Shown piece by piece: positions 19,483-28,165 of a DNA stretch of 36,394 bases. The stretch is from a virus: positions 1-36,394 of IMG/VR virus record IMGVR_UViG_3300048033_000210; one strand, written 5' to 3'. The translations under genes and the position numbers were made by a program. The notes under the pieces were generated by a model, which was given only the letters and a program-made list of their open reading frames with translations, made no database searches and was not told the origin of the DNA. The stretch's first letter is position 1; every line of letters starts with the position of its first letter.

Positions 19483-20972
19483 TGGGCATTATGGACATAT
19501 TTCGGCGGTCTACTAAGGCCAAACCGTCAAAGCGCAATTATGCTGCCGCCGCAAAGGGCAGATTATTCGCAGATTTCGTCGGATCAAACCGAAGTGCCGA
19601 CAGTGAAATCCGGTGGGCTTTACGCGATATTCGTAATCGCAGTCGAGATTTGGAGCGAAATAATGAATATTTCCGTCGTTATCTTCAGCTTCTTAGGGTT
19701 AATGTCGTAGGTGAAAACGGGTTTAACGTCCAAGTGCGCGGCAGAAACCCTGATAATAGCCTTGATCGGGCTGGAAATAACATCATTGAAGGCGCATGGC
19801 GTGAATTTAGCCGCATGGGTGGCCCAACTGTAGATGGAAAGATGTCTATGGTTGATTTGTGCAATCATATCATCACTGGAATGGCCCGTGATGGCGAAGT
19901 GTTCCTTCAGATCGTAAAAGGCAACTATTTGCGCCACGGTATTGCCGTCCAGATCATCGAACCAGACCGTGTTGACGAAGAAAAGAATGAATTAGCACCA
20001 AATGGCAATTCAATTCGCATGGGTGTCGAATTAGACAAGAAAACACGCCGCCCAACGGCCTATCATGTGCTGACCTACCATAAAGGCGACTATGATTACA
20101 TGTTGCCAGCGAATGAACGCAAATATGAAGTCATTCCGGCATCAGAAATGATGCATATCTACAAACCTGATCGTGCTGGACAAACGCGCGGCGTTCCTTG
20201 GTCATCAGCGGCCATAACTTCGCTGAAGATGTTGCATGGTTATCGTGAAGCTGAATTGATTGCGGCCCGTACAGGCGCGGCGAAAATGGGCTTCTTTACT
20301 TCACCAGCGGGTGATGGATTTACGGCAGACGGTTTTGACGATGCCGATAACACAGTTCCCATCTACGATGCGGAAGCGGGTTCATTCCACCAGCTACCCG
20401 CCGGAGTTGATTTCAAGGCGTTTGACCCCTCCCACCCGACAAGCGCATTTGCTGACTTTGAAAAGTCCATACTTCGCGGGATAGCTGGTGGTTTGGGCGT
20501 TAGTTACACATCCCTAGCTAACGATTTAGAAGGCACAAGCTATTCTTCAATTCGCCAAGGTGCGCTTGAAGAACGTGACTTCTACAAAACATTGCACCGG
20601 TTTATGATAGATCACTTCCTTGATCCGCTATATCGCATGTGGCTGGATCATACGATGCAGTTCGGATTTATCCCAATTAATGGCGAAGCCAAAGTTATGA
20701 AGTTCACTCAAGATGTGACTTGGCGTGGTCGTGGCTTCCAGTGGGTTGACCCTCTGAAGGAAATGAATGCGGCAGTTGTTGGCCTACAGAACGGCATCAT
20801 TAGCCATTCTGACATTGCTGCCAACTATGGCCGCGATGCTGAAGATACATTTGCGCAAATCCAGCGTGATAAAGAAACGGCAGACGAATATGGTCTGAAC
20901 ATGGCTTATCAACCATTTGGCGACAAACTGCCGGTGCCAGCGGAGGGTGAAGATGCCGTACAAACCGACTAG
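19482..20972 (+). CDS. Portal protein (lambda gpB-like)
   Basis: 496 aa, ATG overlapping the upstream TAA by one base. The N-terminus has a basic start (IFRRSTKAKPSKRN), then WALRDIRNRSRDLERNNEYF, typical of the lambda portal family. Later GMARDGEVFLQIV, HIYKPDRAGQTRGVPW and YREAELIAARTGAAKMGF are hallmark segments. It forms the dodecameric ring at one head vertex through which TerL pumps DNA and to which the tail connector binds. The C-terminal tail is acidic. Its end overlaps the protease-capsid start by 20 nt. Confidence 0.95.
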   Translation: MGIMDIFRRSTKAKPSKRNYAAAAKGRLFADFVGSNRSADSEIRWALRDIRNRSRDLERNNEYFRRYLQLLRVNVVGENGFNVQVRGRNPDNSLDRAGNNIIEGAWREFSRMGGPTVDGKMSMVDLCNHIITGMARDGEVFLQIVKGNYLRHGIAVQIIEPDRVDEEKNELAPNGNSIRMGVELDKKTRRPTAYHVLTYHKGDYDYMLPANERKYEVIPASEMMHIYKPDRAGQTRGVPWSSAAITSLKMLHGYREAELIAARTGAAKMGFFTSPAGDGFTADGFDDADNTVPIYDAEAGSFHQLPAGVDFKAFDPSHPTSAFADFEKSILRGIAGGLGVSYTSLANDLEGTSYSSIRQGALEERDFYKTLHRFMIDHFLDPLYRMWLDHTMQFGFIPINGEAKVMKFTQDVTWRGRGFQWVDPLKEMNAAVVGLQNGIISHSDIAANYGRDAEDTFAQIQRDKETADEYGLNMAYQPFGDKLPVPAEGEDAVQTD

Positions 20973-23388
20973 CGGAATGGTAACAGAGGCCCAGCGCGGC
21001 CTTGATTGGCGCAAGGAACACGGGCGCGGCGGCACTGAAGTTGGTATTGCCCGTGCGCGTGACATTGTGAACGGCAAGAACCTATCAGAAGATACGGTCA
21101 AACGTATGTATTCATTTTTCAGCCGCCATGAGGTTGATAAACAGGCTGAAGGTTTCAGCCAAGGCGAAGATGGCTATCCATCCAACGGGCGCATTGCATG
21201 GGCCTTGTGGGGTGGCGATGCTGGGTATTCATGGAGCCGTAAAATTGCGGAACGTCTGAAGAAAGAGGAACGCACTATGCAAGATATGGATAAATCTGAT
21301 ACAATATCGCCAGATATTGAGGATGAAACAATGACTGATGAAGTTCGTGCGGAACCTGATGAACTAAGTGTTGGCGATTTCGTTAGCTGGGATAGTTCAG
21401 GCGGTGAAGCCTATGGCAAGATTGAGCGCATAGAACGTGATGGTTCTATTGACGTTCCAGACAGCGAATTCACGATCAACGGTGACGCAGATGACCCTGC
21501 CGCACTGATTGAAGTGTACCGCGAAGGCGAAGACGGTTACGAGGCATCCGGCCAGATGGTTGGCCACCGCTTTTCTACACTGACTAAAACAGCGGAACGT
21601 GGCTACAAAGACAAAGAACGCTTTGACCGTGAAAAGATGGAAACGCGCGGCATGATGTTCGACACAAAAGTTGTCGATGAAGAAAAGCGCACAGTTCGCA
21701 TTGCGGTGTCTAGCGAAGAACCTGTTGAACGCAGTTTTGGTAATGAAATATTAGATCACGACGAACGCAGCATTGATCTTAGCTTTGCGCGTTCAGGCAC
21801 TATGCCACTGTTGTTGGATCACGATCCGCGTCAACAGATTGGCGTAGTTGAAGATGTTAACCTTGATGGATCGGCGCGGAGACTACGCGCGACTGTTCGT
21901 TTCGGAAGGAACGGGCTTGCCAAAGAGGTTTTCGAAGATGTTGTTGATGGTATCAGAAGCAACATCAGTGTTGGCTATCATGTCAACAGCATGGTCGAGG
22001 AAGGCACGGGTAGCTACCGTGTTGATAATTGGCTACCAATGGAAGTATCGGTTGTAAGCATACCCGCAGACAGGACAGTCGGGGTAGGTCGTGCAGCGGA
22101 GAAGCCACCCGCAGAACCTAAAATTCAATCTGAAACAAAGGAAACTACAATGACTGAAGAAGTTCAAGTTGACGTAGAAGCGGTTCGCGCAGATGCAGCA
22201 CGTTCCGCAGCTAAAGAAACAGCCGAAATGTATCGCTTGGCAGCAAAGCACAACAAGCGCGACATGGCAGACAAAGCGGTTGCAGAAGGCCGTTCACTAG
22301 CGGAATTCCGTGGTGAATTGCTAGAAGCAATCGGAAACGCGCCACTAGACACACAAGAGATTGGCCTAACAAAGAAAGAAGTTCGTAACTTTTCTTTGAT
22401 GAACGCAATCCGTGCGATGGCGAACCCAACTGACCGCAATGCACAAGAAGCTGCGCGTTTCGAATTCGAAGCGTCACAAGAAGCAGCGAAACGTGCTGGT
22501 GTTGACCCACAAGGTCTATACATGCCACATGACGTTCTACGTTCATGGAACCAGCGTGATCTGAACACATCAGACGATAGCGCAATGGTTGCAGAAGCGT
22601 ATCGCGGCGGTGACTTCATTGACGTACTACGCAACGCATCATCTGTTATGCAAGCTGGCGCGACAATGTTGACAGGTCTACAAGGTGACGTAAAAATCCC
22701 TAAGAAGACAGCGGCATCAACAGGTGCTTGGATCGCAACTGAAGGTGGCGCGTCCACTGAAAGCGAGCCAACATTTGGTCAGGTCACAATGTCACCAAAA
22801 ACAGTTGGTGCATTCACTGACATCACACGCTTGATGATGATGCAATCGTCACTAGACATCGAAAACCTAGTTCGTAATGACCTATCAACAGGCATCGCAC
22901 TAGCAATCGACAACGGTGCATTGCAAGGTTCAGGTTCATCTGGCCAGCCAACAGGTGTTGCAAACACATCTGGCATCAATGCACCAACATCTTTCGCAGC
23001 AGCTAACCCAACATTCGCAGAAGTAGTTGCGATGGAAACAGCGGTTGCAGAAGATAACGCGCTTATGGGCAACCTAGCGTACATTTTGCCAGCAAGCATG
23101 ATGGGTGCATTGAAAACAACTGCAAAAGACGCTGGTTCAGGCCAGTTCGTTGCAGATGGTGGCCAGATCAACGGTTACAACGCAATCGTATCTAACCAAG
23201 TAACAGCCGGTGACTTGTACTTCGGTAACTTCGCTGACTTGTTGATTGGTATGTACGGCGGCTTGGATATCACAGTTGATCCATACACCGCATCAACATC
23301 TGGCACAGTTCGCATCGTTGCATTGCAAACTGTTGACGTAGCAGTACGTCACGCAGTTAGCTTCGCATACAACAATGACGGCGCATAA
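20953..23388 (+). CDS. Prohead protease-major capsid protein fusion (HK97 type) with extra N-terminal domains
   Basis: 811 aa from ATG 20953, with GGAGGGTGA before it. Order of parts: (a) residues 1-100, a conserved segment with ARDIVNGKNLSEDTVKRMYS and IAWALWGGDAG, found ahead of some phage proteases; (b) about 135-215, a small domain starting VGDFVSWDSSGGEAYGKI; (c) about 225-370, S78-type protease with H290 (LLLDHDP) and S339 (NISVGY); (d) about 400-480, Ala/Glu/Lys-rich scaffold-like helix; (e) about 490-811, HK97-fold capsid protein. Mature capsid subunits would be released by self-cleavage. An ATG at 22150 offers an internal start for scaffold plus capsid. No separate capsid gene exists elsewhere. 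Confidence 0.92.
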   Translation: MPYKPTSGMVTEAQRGLDWRKEHGRGGTEVGIARARDIVNGKNLSEDTVKRMYSFFSRHEVDKQAEGFSQGEDGYPSNGRIAWALWGGDAGYSWSRKIAERLKKEERTMQDMDKSDTISPDIEDETMTDEVRAEPDELSVGDFVSWDSSGGEAYGKIERIERDGSIDVPDSEFTINGDADDPAALIEVYREGEDGYEASGQMVGHRFSTLTKTAERGYKDKERFDREKMETRGMMFDTKVVDEEKRTVRIAVSSEEPVERSFGNEILDHDERSIDLSFARSGTMPLLLDHDPRQQIGVVEDVNLDGSARRLRATVRFGRNGLAKEVFEDVVDGIRSNISVGYHVNSMVEEGTGSYRVDNWLPMEVSVVSIPADRTVGVGRAAEKPPAEPKIQSETKETTMTEEVQVDVEAVRADAARSAAKETAEMYRLAAKHNKRDMADKAVAEGRSLAEFRGELLEAIGNAPLDTQEIGLTKKEVRNFSLMNAIRAMANPTDRNAQEAARFEFEASQEAAKRAGVDPQGLYMPHDVLRSWNQRDLNTSDDSAMVAEAYRGGDFIDVLRNASSVMQAGATMLTGLQGDVKIPKKTAASTGAWIATEGGASTESEPTFGQVTMSPKTVGAFTDITRLMMMQSSLDIENLVRNDLSTGIALAIDNGALQGSGSSGQPTGVANTSGINAPTSFAAANPTFAEVVAMETAVAEDNALMGNLAYILPASMMGALKTTAKDAGSGQFVADGGQINGYNAIVSNQVTAGDLYFGNFADLLIGMYGGLDITVDPYTASTSGTVRIVALQTVDVAVRHAVSFAYNNDGA

Positions 23389-23397
23389 TGCTAACGT

Positions 23398-23416
23398 GGG
23401 GCGGCACTGCCGCCCC
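23398..23416 (+). other. GC-rich hairpin after capsid gene
   Basis: GGGGCGGC (23398-23405) pairs with GCCGCCCC (23409-23416) around ACT. It starts 10 bases after the capsid stop and is followed by CTCT rather than a T-run. It may protect the 3' end of the capsid message or lower downstream transcription, as is common after highly expressed capsid genes. Confidence 0.6.
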
Positions 23417-23435
23417 CTCTAACGAGGGGCAGAAA

Positions 23436-23630
23436 ATGAAGTATGTTATTCTAAAATCTTGTGTTGCAGCGGGTGGAGCGCGTAAGGCTGGCGAAATCGT
23501 AGAGATTGGGCCAGATGAAGCAGCATCATTGACGGCCTATGGGCGGGTTGCAGTAGCACCAGAACCAAAGCCAACTGTGGCTTCTACAGACCGCGCGGCA
23601 AAGCCTAAATCAACACGGGCAAAGAAATGA
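23436..23630 (+). CDS. Small connector-region protein, 64 aa
   Basis: 64 aa from ATG 23436 with GAGGGGC before it; a frame opening at 23388 crosses the hairpin and is rejected. The sequence MKYVILKSCVAAGGARKAGE then an IVEIGPDEAASLTAYGRV stretch is a small beta-rich fold often seen just after capsid genes; the C-terminus is Lys-, Pro- and Thr-rich. It could be gpFI-like or a packaging accessory. Its stop overlaps the next start (ATGA). The following 55-aa gene has the same N-terminal plan, suggesting a tandem pair of related proteins. Confidence 0.7.
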   Translation: MKYVILKSCVAAGGARKAGEIVEIGPDEAASLTAYGRVAVAPEPKPTVASTDRAAKPKSTRAKK

Positions 23631-23794
23631 AGATCACCTTGCTAAAACTGGCCCGTTGGGGTGACATAACAGCGGAGCAAGGCACAGTGCATGAAGTGCA
23701 TGACCGTATCGCGGCGAAACTTATTGCCCGTGGGTATGCAGAAGAATACGATGAAAGTGCGGAAGCACCTGAAGAAACAGATGAAAGTGAATAA
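23627..23794 (+). CDS. Small connector-region protein, 55 aa, related to the preceding gene
   Basis: ATG 23627 overlaps the previous stop by 4 bases and the TAA (23792-23794) directly abuts the next ATG. The product begins MKITLLKLARWGDITAEQGT, then a VHEVHDRIAAKLIARGYAEE part and an acidic tail. The motif order (strand, G-x-V/I-x-E-V, helix ending in A-x-G-Y/R) parallels the 64-aa protein just upstream. It is probably a structural or assembly helper. The gene fits the operon exactly. Confidence 0.65.
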   Translation: MKITLLKLARWGDITAEQGTVHEVHDRIAAKLIARGYAEEYDESAEAPEETDESE

Positions 23795-24109
23795 ATGGCC
23801 ATTCCATTTGCTGATGATCTGACTGCCATTTTTGATGTGGATGACTTCGCATCAACTGTTTCGTATCGTCGCAAATTAGGCTTGGGTGATAGTTCGATCA
23901 CTGGCATATTCGACAATGAAACCGTTCCTGTTGATGCCGGTGGTATCGCATCAGTTCATCAGGAACAGCCACGGTTCACATGCAAAACTTCCGATGTGTC
24001 GAACATTGCTGAAGATGATTTTATTGTTGTCAGCAATGTAGAATATCGCGTTGTGGCTTGGTTGCATGACGGAACAGGCGTGACAACAATTCAGTTGGAA
24101 AAACAATAG
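23795..24109 (+). CDS. Head-tail joining protein (lambda gpFII-like)
   Basis: 104 aa. The start abuts the preceding stop. The sequence starts MAIPFADDLTAIFDVDDFAS and later has GIFDNETVPVDAGGIASVHQ with VVSNVEYRVVAWLHDGTGVT, the strand pattern of the gpFII connector (phage attachment) family. It would cap filled heads and provide the docking surface for the tail. Order, size (lambda gpFII is 117 aa) and following gpU-like gene all agree. Confidence 0.8.
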   Translation: MAIPFADDLTAIFDVDDFASTVSYRRKLGLGDSSITGIFDNETVPVDAGGIASVHQEQPRFTCKTSDVSNIAEDDFIVVSNVEYRVVAWLHDGTGVTTIQLEKQ

Positions 24110-24553
24110 ATGGCACATGTTCGTAAACAAATCAGGGATCGTGTTGCCGCAATACTGAAGACAAACGTAAGTTTGGTGAAGAAGCGCGTATATACAACGC
24201 GGGTTCATCCACTAAACGACACAAATTTACCGGCCATCAGTGTATATACAGGCGCAGAAAGCAGTGAACGCCTTAACGCTGGTGTGACCGACTTATTTCG
24301 TGAACTTACCTTGGATGTTGACATATATGTCCGTGAAACAAGTAAGTTTGACGACGATGTGGACGCAATCAGCGTTCAGGTCGAGGAGGCAATAGCCGAT
24401 GATTTCACAATCAATGGCCTTGCAAAATTTGCTGTACTGACATCAACTGAAATACAGTTTGACGGTGATGCTGACCAAATTCTTGGAATAGCGAAGCTGA
24501 CTTACTCTATTAGATATGTTACAGCTATTAATGACGTAGAAACAGCCAAGTAG
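24110..24553 (+). CDS. Tail terminator (lambda gpU-like minor tail protein)
   Basis: 147 aa, start abutting the FII-like stop. Contains VRKQIRDRVAAILKTNV, LPAISVYTGAESSERL and a C-terminal LGIAKLTYSIRYVT strand, which match the gpU-type tail-terminator fold: helix, beta hairpin, then an edge strand. It would form the ring that stops tail-tube polymerisation and interfaces with the head. Lambda gpU has 131 residues. Its neighbours, the FII-like and tube genes, fit. Confidence 0.8.
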   Translation: MAHVRKQIRDRVAAILKTNVSLVKKRVYTTRVHPLNDTNLPAISVYTGAESSERLNAGVTDLFRELTLDVDIYVRETSKFDDDVDAISVQVEEAIADDFTINGLAKFAVLTSTEIQFDGDADQILGIAKLTYSIRYVTAINDVETAK

Positions 24554-24563
24554 GAGTTCCAAA

Positions 24564-24968
24564 ATGGCGACACATACAGGAAGTGAAGGAACCGTAAAAG
24601 TCGGCACGGCTGGTTCTGACACTGTAATTGCAGAAATCCGTTCCTTCAGCATTGAAGAAACAGCGGATACACTAGAAACAACAACTATGGGCGACACATC
24701 CCGTTCATATTCATCATCACTGAAAAACTTCACTGGTTCAGTTGATGTGTATTGGGATGAAACCGACACAACCGGCCAAGGTGCGTTGACCGTTGGTGCA
24801 GAAGTTACACTTAACTTCTACCCTGAAGGTGCAACATCAGGCGACACATATTATGGCGGTACAGCCATTGTAACAGGTCGCACAATCAATTCATCATTTG
24901 ATGGCTTGGTTGAGGCATCATTGACCATCCAAGGTTCTGGCGCATTAACGGAAACAACGGTAGCGTAA
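24564..24968 (+). CDS. Tail tube protein (major tail protein)
   Basis: 134 aa; GGAG 7 nt before ATG 24564. Segments GSEGTVKVGTAG, ETADTLETTTMGDT and DVYWDETDTTGQGAL, with alternating strands and a GRTINSSFDGLVEASLTIQG C-terminus, are typical of the TP901-1/lambda tube fold. It polymerises in rings around the tape measure. Compared with lambda gpV (246 aa) it lacks the C-terminal Ig domain. The start context GGAGTTCCAAAATGGC recurs exactly at 32126-32141, before a fibre-region gene. Confidence 0.88.
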   Translation: MATHTGSEGTVKVGTAGSDTVIAEIRSFSIEETADTLETTTMGDTSRSYSSSLKNFTGSVDVYWDETDTTGQGALTVGAEVTLNFYPEGATSGDTYYGGTAIVTGRTINSSFDGLVEASLTIQGSGALTETTVA

Positions 24969-24969
24969 T

Positions 24970-25314
24970 ATGTCACTAGCGAAACGCATTGCAGCAAAAC
25001 GGGCGGAACAAGAACGGGGTTTTCTGGATGTGGAAGAATGGGGCGAAGGGGATACACCGCTTCGCCTATATTTCACAACGGTTTCAGCGCGTGATATGGA
25101 GCAAATCCAACGTAAACACAAGGATTTCATCAACAACCCAACAATGTCGGCCATGATTGATATGATCATCCGTAAGTGTGAAGACGATGCTGGTGAAAAG
25201 GCATTTTCACTTGAAGATAAGCCAATATTGATGGGCGAACCAATCAACTTGATTGCGAAGGTGTTTGGTGCGGTTCTTGAAAGTGTGACTATAGAGGAAC
25301 ACGAAAAAAACTAA
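24970..25314 (+). CDS. Tail assembly chaperone, short form (G-like)
   Basis: 114 aa. The sequence has GEGDTPLRLYFTTVSARDME and later EKAFSLEDKPILMGEPINL, a pattern typical of lambda-type tail chaperones, located between the tube and the tape measure genes. It wraps the tape measure during tail building and is absent from the finished virion. The gene ends at a slippery site, AAAAAAC, so a share of ribosomes should produce a longer GT-like form. Confidence 0.85.
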   Translation: MSLAKRIAAKRAEQERGFLDVEEWGEGDTPLRLYFTTVSARDMEQIQRKHKDFINNPTMSAMIDMIIRKCEDDAGEKAFSLEDKPILMGEPINLIAKVFGAVLESVTIEEHEKN

Positions 25315-25466
25315 GAAGCGATCCGTTTAGATATAATCTGATTGCATTGGCTGAATTGCTTGGAAAAACCATAGGTGAAATAGAGCAAATCAGCCTTTCA
25401 GAATATAACGAATGGGTCGCATACTTTAAGATCAAGTCGGAGCAAAAAGACAATGGCACAGACTAA
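24970..25466 (+). CDS. Tail assembly chaperone, frameshifted long form (GT-like)
   Basis: Read as joined 24970-25311 and 25311-25466, giving about 165 aa. The extension begins LRSDPFRYNLIALAELLGKT, then an IGEIEQISLSEYNEWVAYFK segment. It matches the T domain seen in many phages, a helical piece with a conserved WxAYF motif. This extension lacks its own start codon and ribosome site, and would be left untranslated without frameshifting. Its end overlaps the tape measure start at 25453 by 14 nt. The T domain recruits tube subunits to the tape measure complex. Confidence 0.88.
25305..25311 (+). promoter_or_regulatory. Programmed -1 frameshift site AAAAAAC
   Basis: The 0-frame codons are GAA AAA AAC TAA, so the heptamer A AAA AAC has the ideal X XXY YYZ form, one codon before the stop. 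Shifting back one base reads on at CTA AGA AGC for 51 further codons of protein-like sequence. Frameshift sites at this position are conserved in siphophage tail chaperone genes. Confidence 0.9.
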
Positions 25467-26925
25467 TTTAACCATTCGCATGGATGCCGTTGGAAACGCC
25501 GTACCTGAAATGAAAAAGGTACAGGCGCAGCTTGGCAATCTTGATCAGACAATCATCAAATCCACCGCGAACATGAACCGTCATGTTCGAGGAATGCACA
25601 ACGTAGCCCGTGCCAACAAGGGCATGACCCGCAACTTAGGCATGGCATCATTGCAGTTCCAAGATATGGCAGTTCAGGCTTCTATGGGTACTGATGCGCT
25701 ACGCATTATGACCATGCAAGCACCACAACTTGCGTCTATTTTTGGGCCAAAAGGGATGATCTTGGGTGCGCTTATTGCGGTTGGCGGTGCTATCGCAATG
25801 ATGGGCGATAAGACTACAAAGCTATCATTTGACTTCAAGCGATTTGGTGCAGACATGAAGACTGCGTTCCAGCCGTTTATTGACTTTGTGCGTCCGGCTA
25901 TTGATCTAGTGAAGAAAGGTTTTGATTTATTAAAACGTGGGGCGATGATCGCAATCAATGGGTTGGTTTATGGCATCAATTACTTTGCCATTGTGGTTAG
26001 TAATATCCCAGCGATAGTTCGTGAAGCGTTCGACAGAATGTTTATGCGGATAAAAATATTTGAACTAAACTTCACATATATGACCCTGAACATTAGGAAG
26101 AAGTTTTATGAAATGCTTGTGGGCATTGTTGGGCGTTTCAGGGATGCAACTACAGCATTAAGTGCAGAACTGAAAAAGTTTGGCGTGGATTTCCCAGATG
26201 ACATTGGTGAAGACAGTTTTGGCAAACTTAAAGACACATTAGAGGGCATAAATCACGAAATGATAGGCATCGGGCCGGAAATAGCAATGATCCGTTCTGA
26301 TTTAGACAAGCCATTTGATAGTGTAACAAATCTAAAGGACGAACTTGCCAACATTCCCAAAATCGACTTGTTTTCATATTTTAAGCGCGTCAAGGTAGCC
26401 GGCGAAGATGCTGCCGATGGTATTGGCGAAAAAGTCCAAACTGTTGCCGAAATGATGAGCGATAAGTTTGGTGATGCGTTTATGTCTATGGTTGACGGCA
26501 CCATGAAGGCCAAGGACGCATTCCGCACAATGGCCGCTGACATCATCAAGGAACTTTACCGCGTGTTTGTCGTTAAAAAGATCACCGGCTTTATTAGTGA
26601 TGCCCTAACCGCAAAGTTTCCAGTGTTAGGCACACCCATGAAGGCCATAGGTGGCCCCGTACAGCGCGGGAAGCCATACATGGTGGGCGAACGTGGGCCA
26701 GAATTGTTCGTACCGTCACGCACTGGTTCTATCGTGCCCAACGACAAGATCGCTGGTGGTAGCGGTCAGGTGGTCGTCAACCAAACCATCAACGTATCAA
26801 CAGGCGTACAGCAAACCGTGCGCACTGAAATCAAGTCACTGATGCCACAGATTGCGGAAAGCGCGAAAGCGGCAGTCGCAGATGCGAAACGGCGTGGCGG
26901 TTCATATGGAAGGGCGTTTGCATAA
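25453..26925 (+). CDS. Tape measure protein
   Basis: 490 aa. The N-terminal part is helical; MTMQAPQLASIFGPKG followed by a Gly/Ala/Ile-rich hydrophobic stretch at about 92-115 is characteristic. A second hydrophobic patch lies near 160-190. The C-terminal part has VGERGPELFVPSRTGSIVPN, a signature of this family. It sets tail length and reaches the host membrane during DNA entry. It is short for a siphophage (lambda gpH has 853 aa), so a short tail, perhaps about half lambda's, is expected. It follows the chaperone pair as usual. Confidence 0.9.
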   Translation: MAQTNLTIRMDAVGNAVPEMKKVQAQLGNLDQTIIKSTANMNRHVRGMHNVARANKGMTRNLGMASLQFQDMAVQASMGTDALRIMTMQAPQLASIFGPKGMILGALIAVGGAIAMMGDKTTKLSFDFKRFGADMKTAFQPFIDFVRPAIDLVKKGFDLLKRGAMIAINGLVYGINYFAIVVSNIPAIVREAFDRMFMRIKIFELNFTYMTLNIRKKFYEMLVGIVGRFRDATTALSAELKKFGVDFPDDIGEDSFGKLKDTLEGINHEMIGIGPEIAMIRSDLDKPFDSVTNLKDELANIPKIDLFSYFKRVKVAGEDAADGIGEKVQTVAEMMSDKFGDAFMSMVDGTMKAKDAFRTMAADIIKELYRVFVVKKITGFISDALTAKFPVLGTPMKAIGGPVQRGKPYMVGERGPELFVPSRTGSIVPNDKIAGGSGQVVVNQTINVSTGVQQTVRTEIKSLMPQIAESAKAAVADAKRRGGSYGRAFA

Positions 26926-27536
26926 TGGCTATCACTTACCCCTTAACCCTGCCGTCACACACTGGCATTGCGCAGATTGAGTTACGCGCAGTAAACGCCG
27001 TGGCTTACAGTCAGTCACCATTCACTTATGCGGGTCAGGCACACGCTTACAGCGGTGAAACATGGCAAGCCGATATTACATTACCGTCAATGAAACGCGC
27101 GGATGCGGAACAATGGATCGCGTTTCTCGTTAGCTTGCGTGGGCAATACGGCACATTCTACCTTGGCGATCCTAGCGCAACTTCACCGCGCGGCACTGTA
27201 TCGGCAAATAATGACGTTAATTCTGCATCTGGAAGTGCGGGTGATCGCACGATATCAGTCACTATTACATCAGGCGAAACTTTGTTAGCTGGTGATTATA
27301 TCCAGATTGGCACAACATCTAACCGCACATTGCACAAGGTGCTAGAAGATGTGACGGGTACAGGCGCATCACAAACAATAGAAATATGGCCAGCCTTGCG
27401 CGAAAATAAGTCTAGCGCGGGTGTGAATATCTTGAACACAACTGGCAAGTTTCGCTTGGCAAGCAATCAGCAAAACTGGTCAGTCAATGAGGCCAGCATT
27501 TACGGGATTACATTTGGAGCGTTTGAAGCGATATGA
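26925..27536 (+). CDS. Minor tail protein, lambda gpM position (distal tail-like)
   Basis: 203 aa; ATG overlaps the tape measure stop by one base. MAITYPLTLPSHTGIAQIEL and GETWQADITLPSMKRADAEQ, followed by a GQYGTFYLGDP motif, are typical of a small beta-rich tail protein that follows the tape measure in many alphaproteobacterial siphophages. It probably forms the ring between tube and tip (distal tail role). It overlaps the next gene by 4 bases. Confidence 0.75.
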   Translation: MAITYPLTLPSHTGIAQIELRAVNAVAYSQSPFTYAGQAHAYSGETWQADITLPSMKRADAEQWIAFLVSLRGQYGTFYLGDPSATSPRGTVSANNDVNSASGSAGDRTISVTITSGETLLAGDYIQIGTTSNRTLHKVLEDVTGTGASQTIEIWPALRENKSSAGVNILNTTGKFRLASNQQNWSVNEASIYGITFGAFEAI

Positions 27537-28165
27537 GTAGAACAATCCCATCGTCAATATTGGCCGCGCTTGGCAACCCTGAGATTGAGCCGTTCTATGC
27601 CATTGATTTGGACTTTGCGACAGTATCAGGCGGCACTGATGTGAATGGCAATGCTTATACATATGGGCCACTTCGTTTATGGACGGGATATGGCAATAAG
27701 ACGATAGGTGCATATTCTTACATAGGGTCGGGCGATATGCTCAATATAAGCGGCCTAGAAGAAGCGAATGATTTATCAGCGAAGGGTGCAACAATAAGCC
27801 TGTCTGGCATATCTAGTGACGTTGTGAGCTACGCCATCAAGGCTTCATACCAAGGAAGGCTTGTCACAATCTATTGGGGTATCAACGGTGTTTCTGATGT
27901 GATTGAGGTCTTTTCTGGTTACATGGATAAGATGACGATCCAAGACGAAGGCGCAACTTCAAACATATCTTTAAGCGTTGAAAGTAGATTGATCGCCTTA
28001 GATCGCGCTAAGGTTAGAAGATATACCCATGAAAGCCACAAGGCAGTCATTGATACTGAGGGTTACAGTCAGACAACCGATACATTTTTCAAATGGGTAA
28101 CGCGGCTTCAAGATAAGCAGATCGTCTGGGGCCGCGAGGTAAATAATCCAGATGACGCATCCTAA
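27533..28165 (+). CDS. Minor tail protein, lambda gpL position (DUF2163-like)
   Basis: 210 aa. Contains EPFYAIDLDFATVSGGTDV, a LRLWTGYGNK motif with a SYIGSGDMLNISGLEEANDL stretch, and a C-terminal FKWVTRLQDKQIVWG that I recall from this family. In lambda the gpL at this spot binds an iron-sulphur cluster; no comparable cysteine set is visible here, so the function is likely structural. It overlaps the following peptidase-like gene by 14 nt, and the order matches lambda M-L-K. Confidence 0.75.
   Translation: MSRTIPSSILAALGNPEIEPFYAIDLDFATVSGGTDVNGNAYTYGPLRLWTGYGNKTIGAYSYIGSGDMLNISGLEEANDLSAKGATISLSGISSDVVSYAIKASYQGRLVTIYWGINGVSDVIEVFSGYMDKMTIQDEGATSNISLSVESRLIALDRAKVRRYTHESHKAVIDTEGYSQTTDTFFKWVTRLQDKQIVWGREVNNPDDAS

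Noticed and set aside
22164-22757. Long antisense open frame opposite the capsid gene
   Set aside because: It lies wholly opposite clearly coding capsid sequence, has Ser/Arg/Ala-biased shadow composition and no ribosome site or neighbour support.
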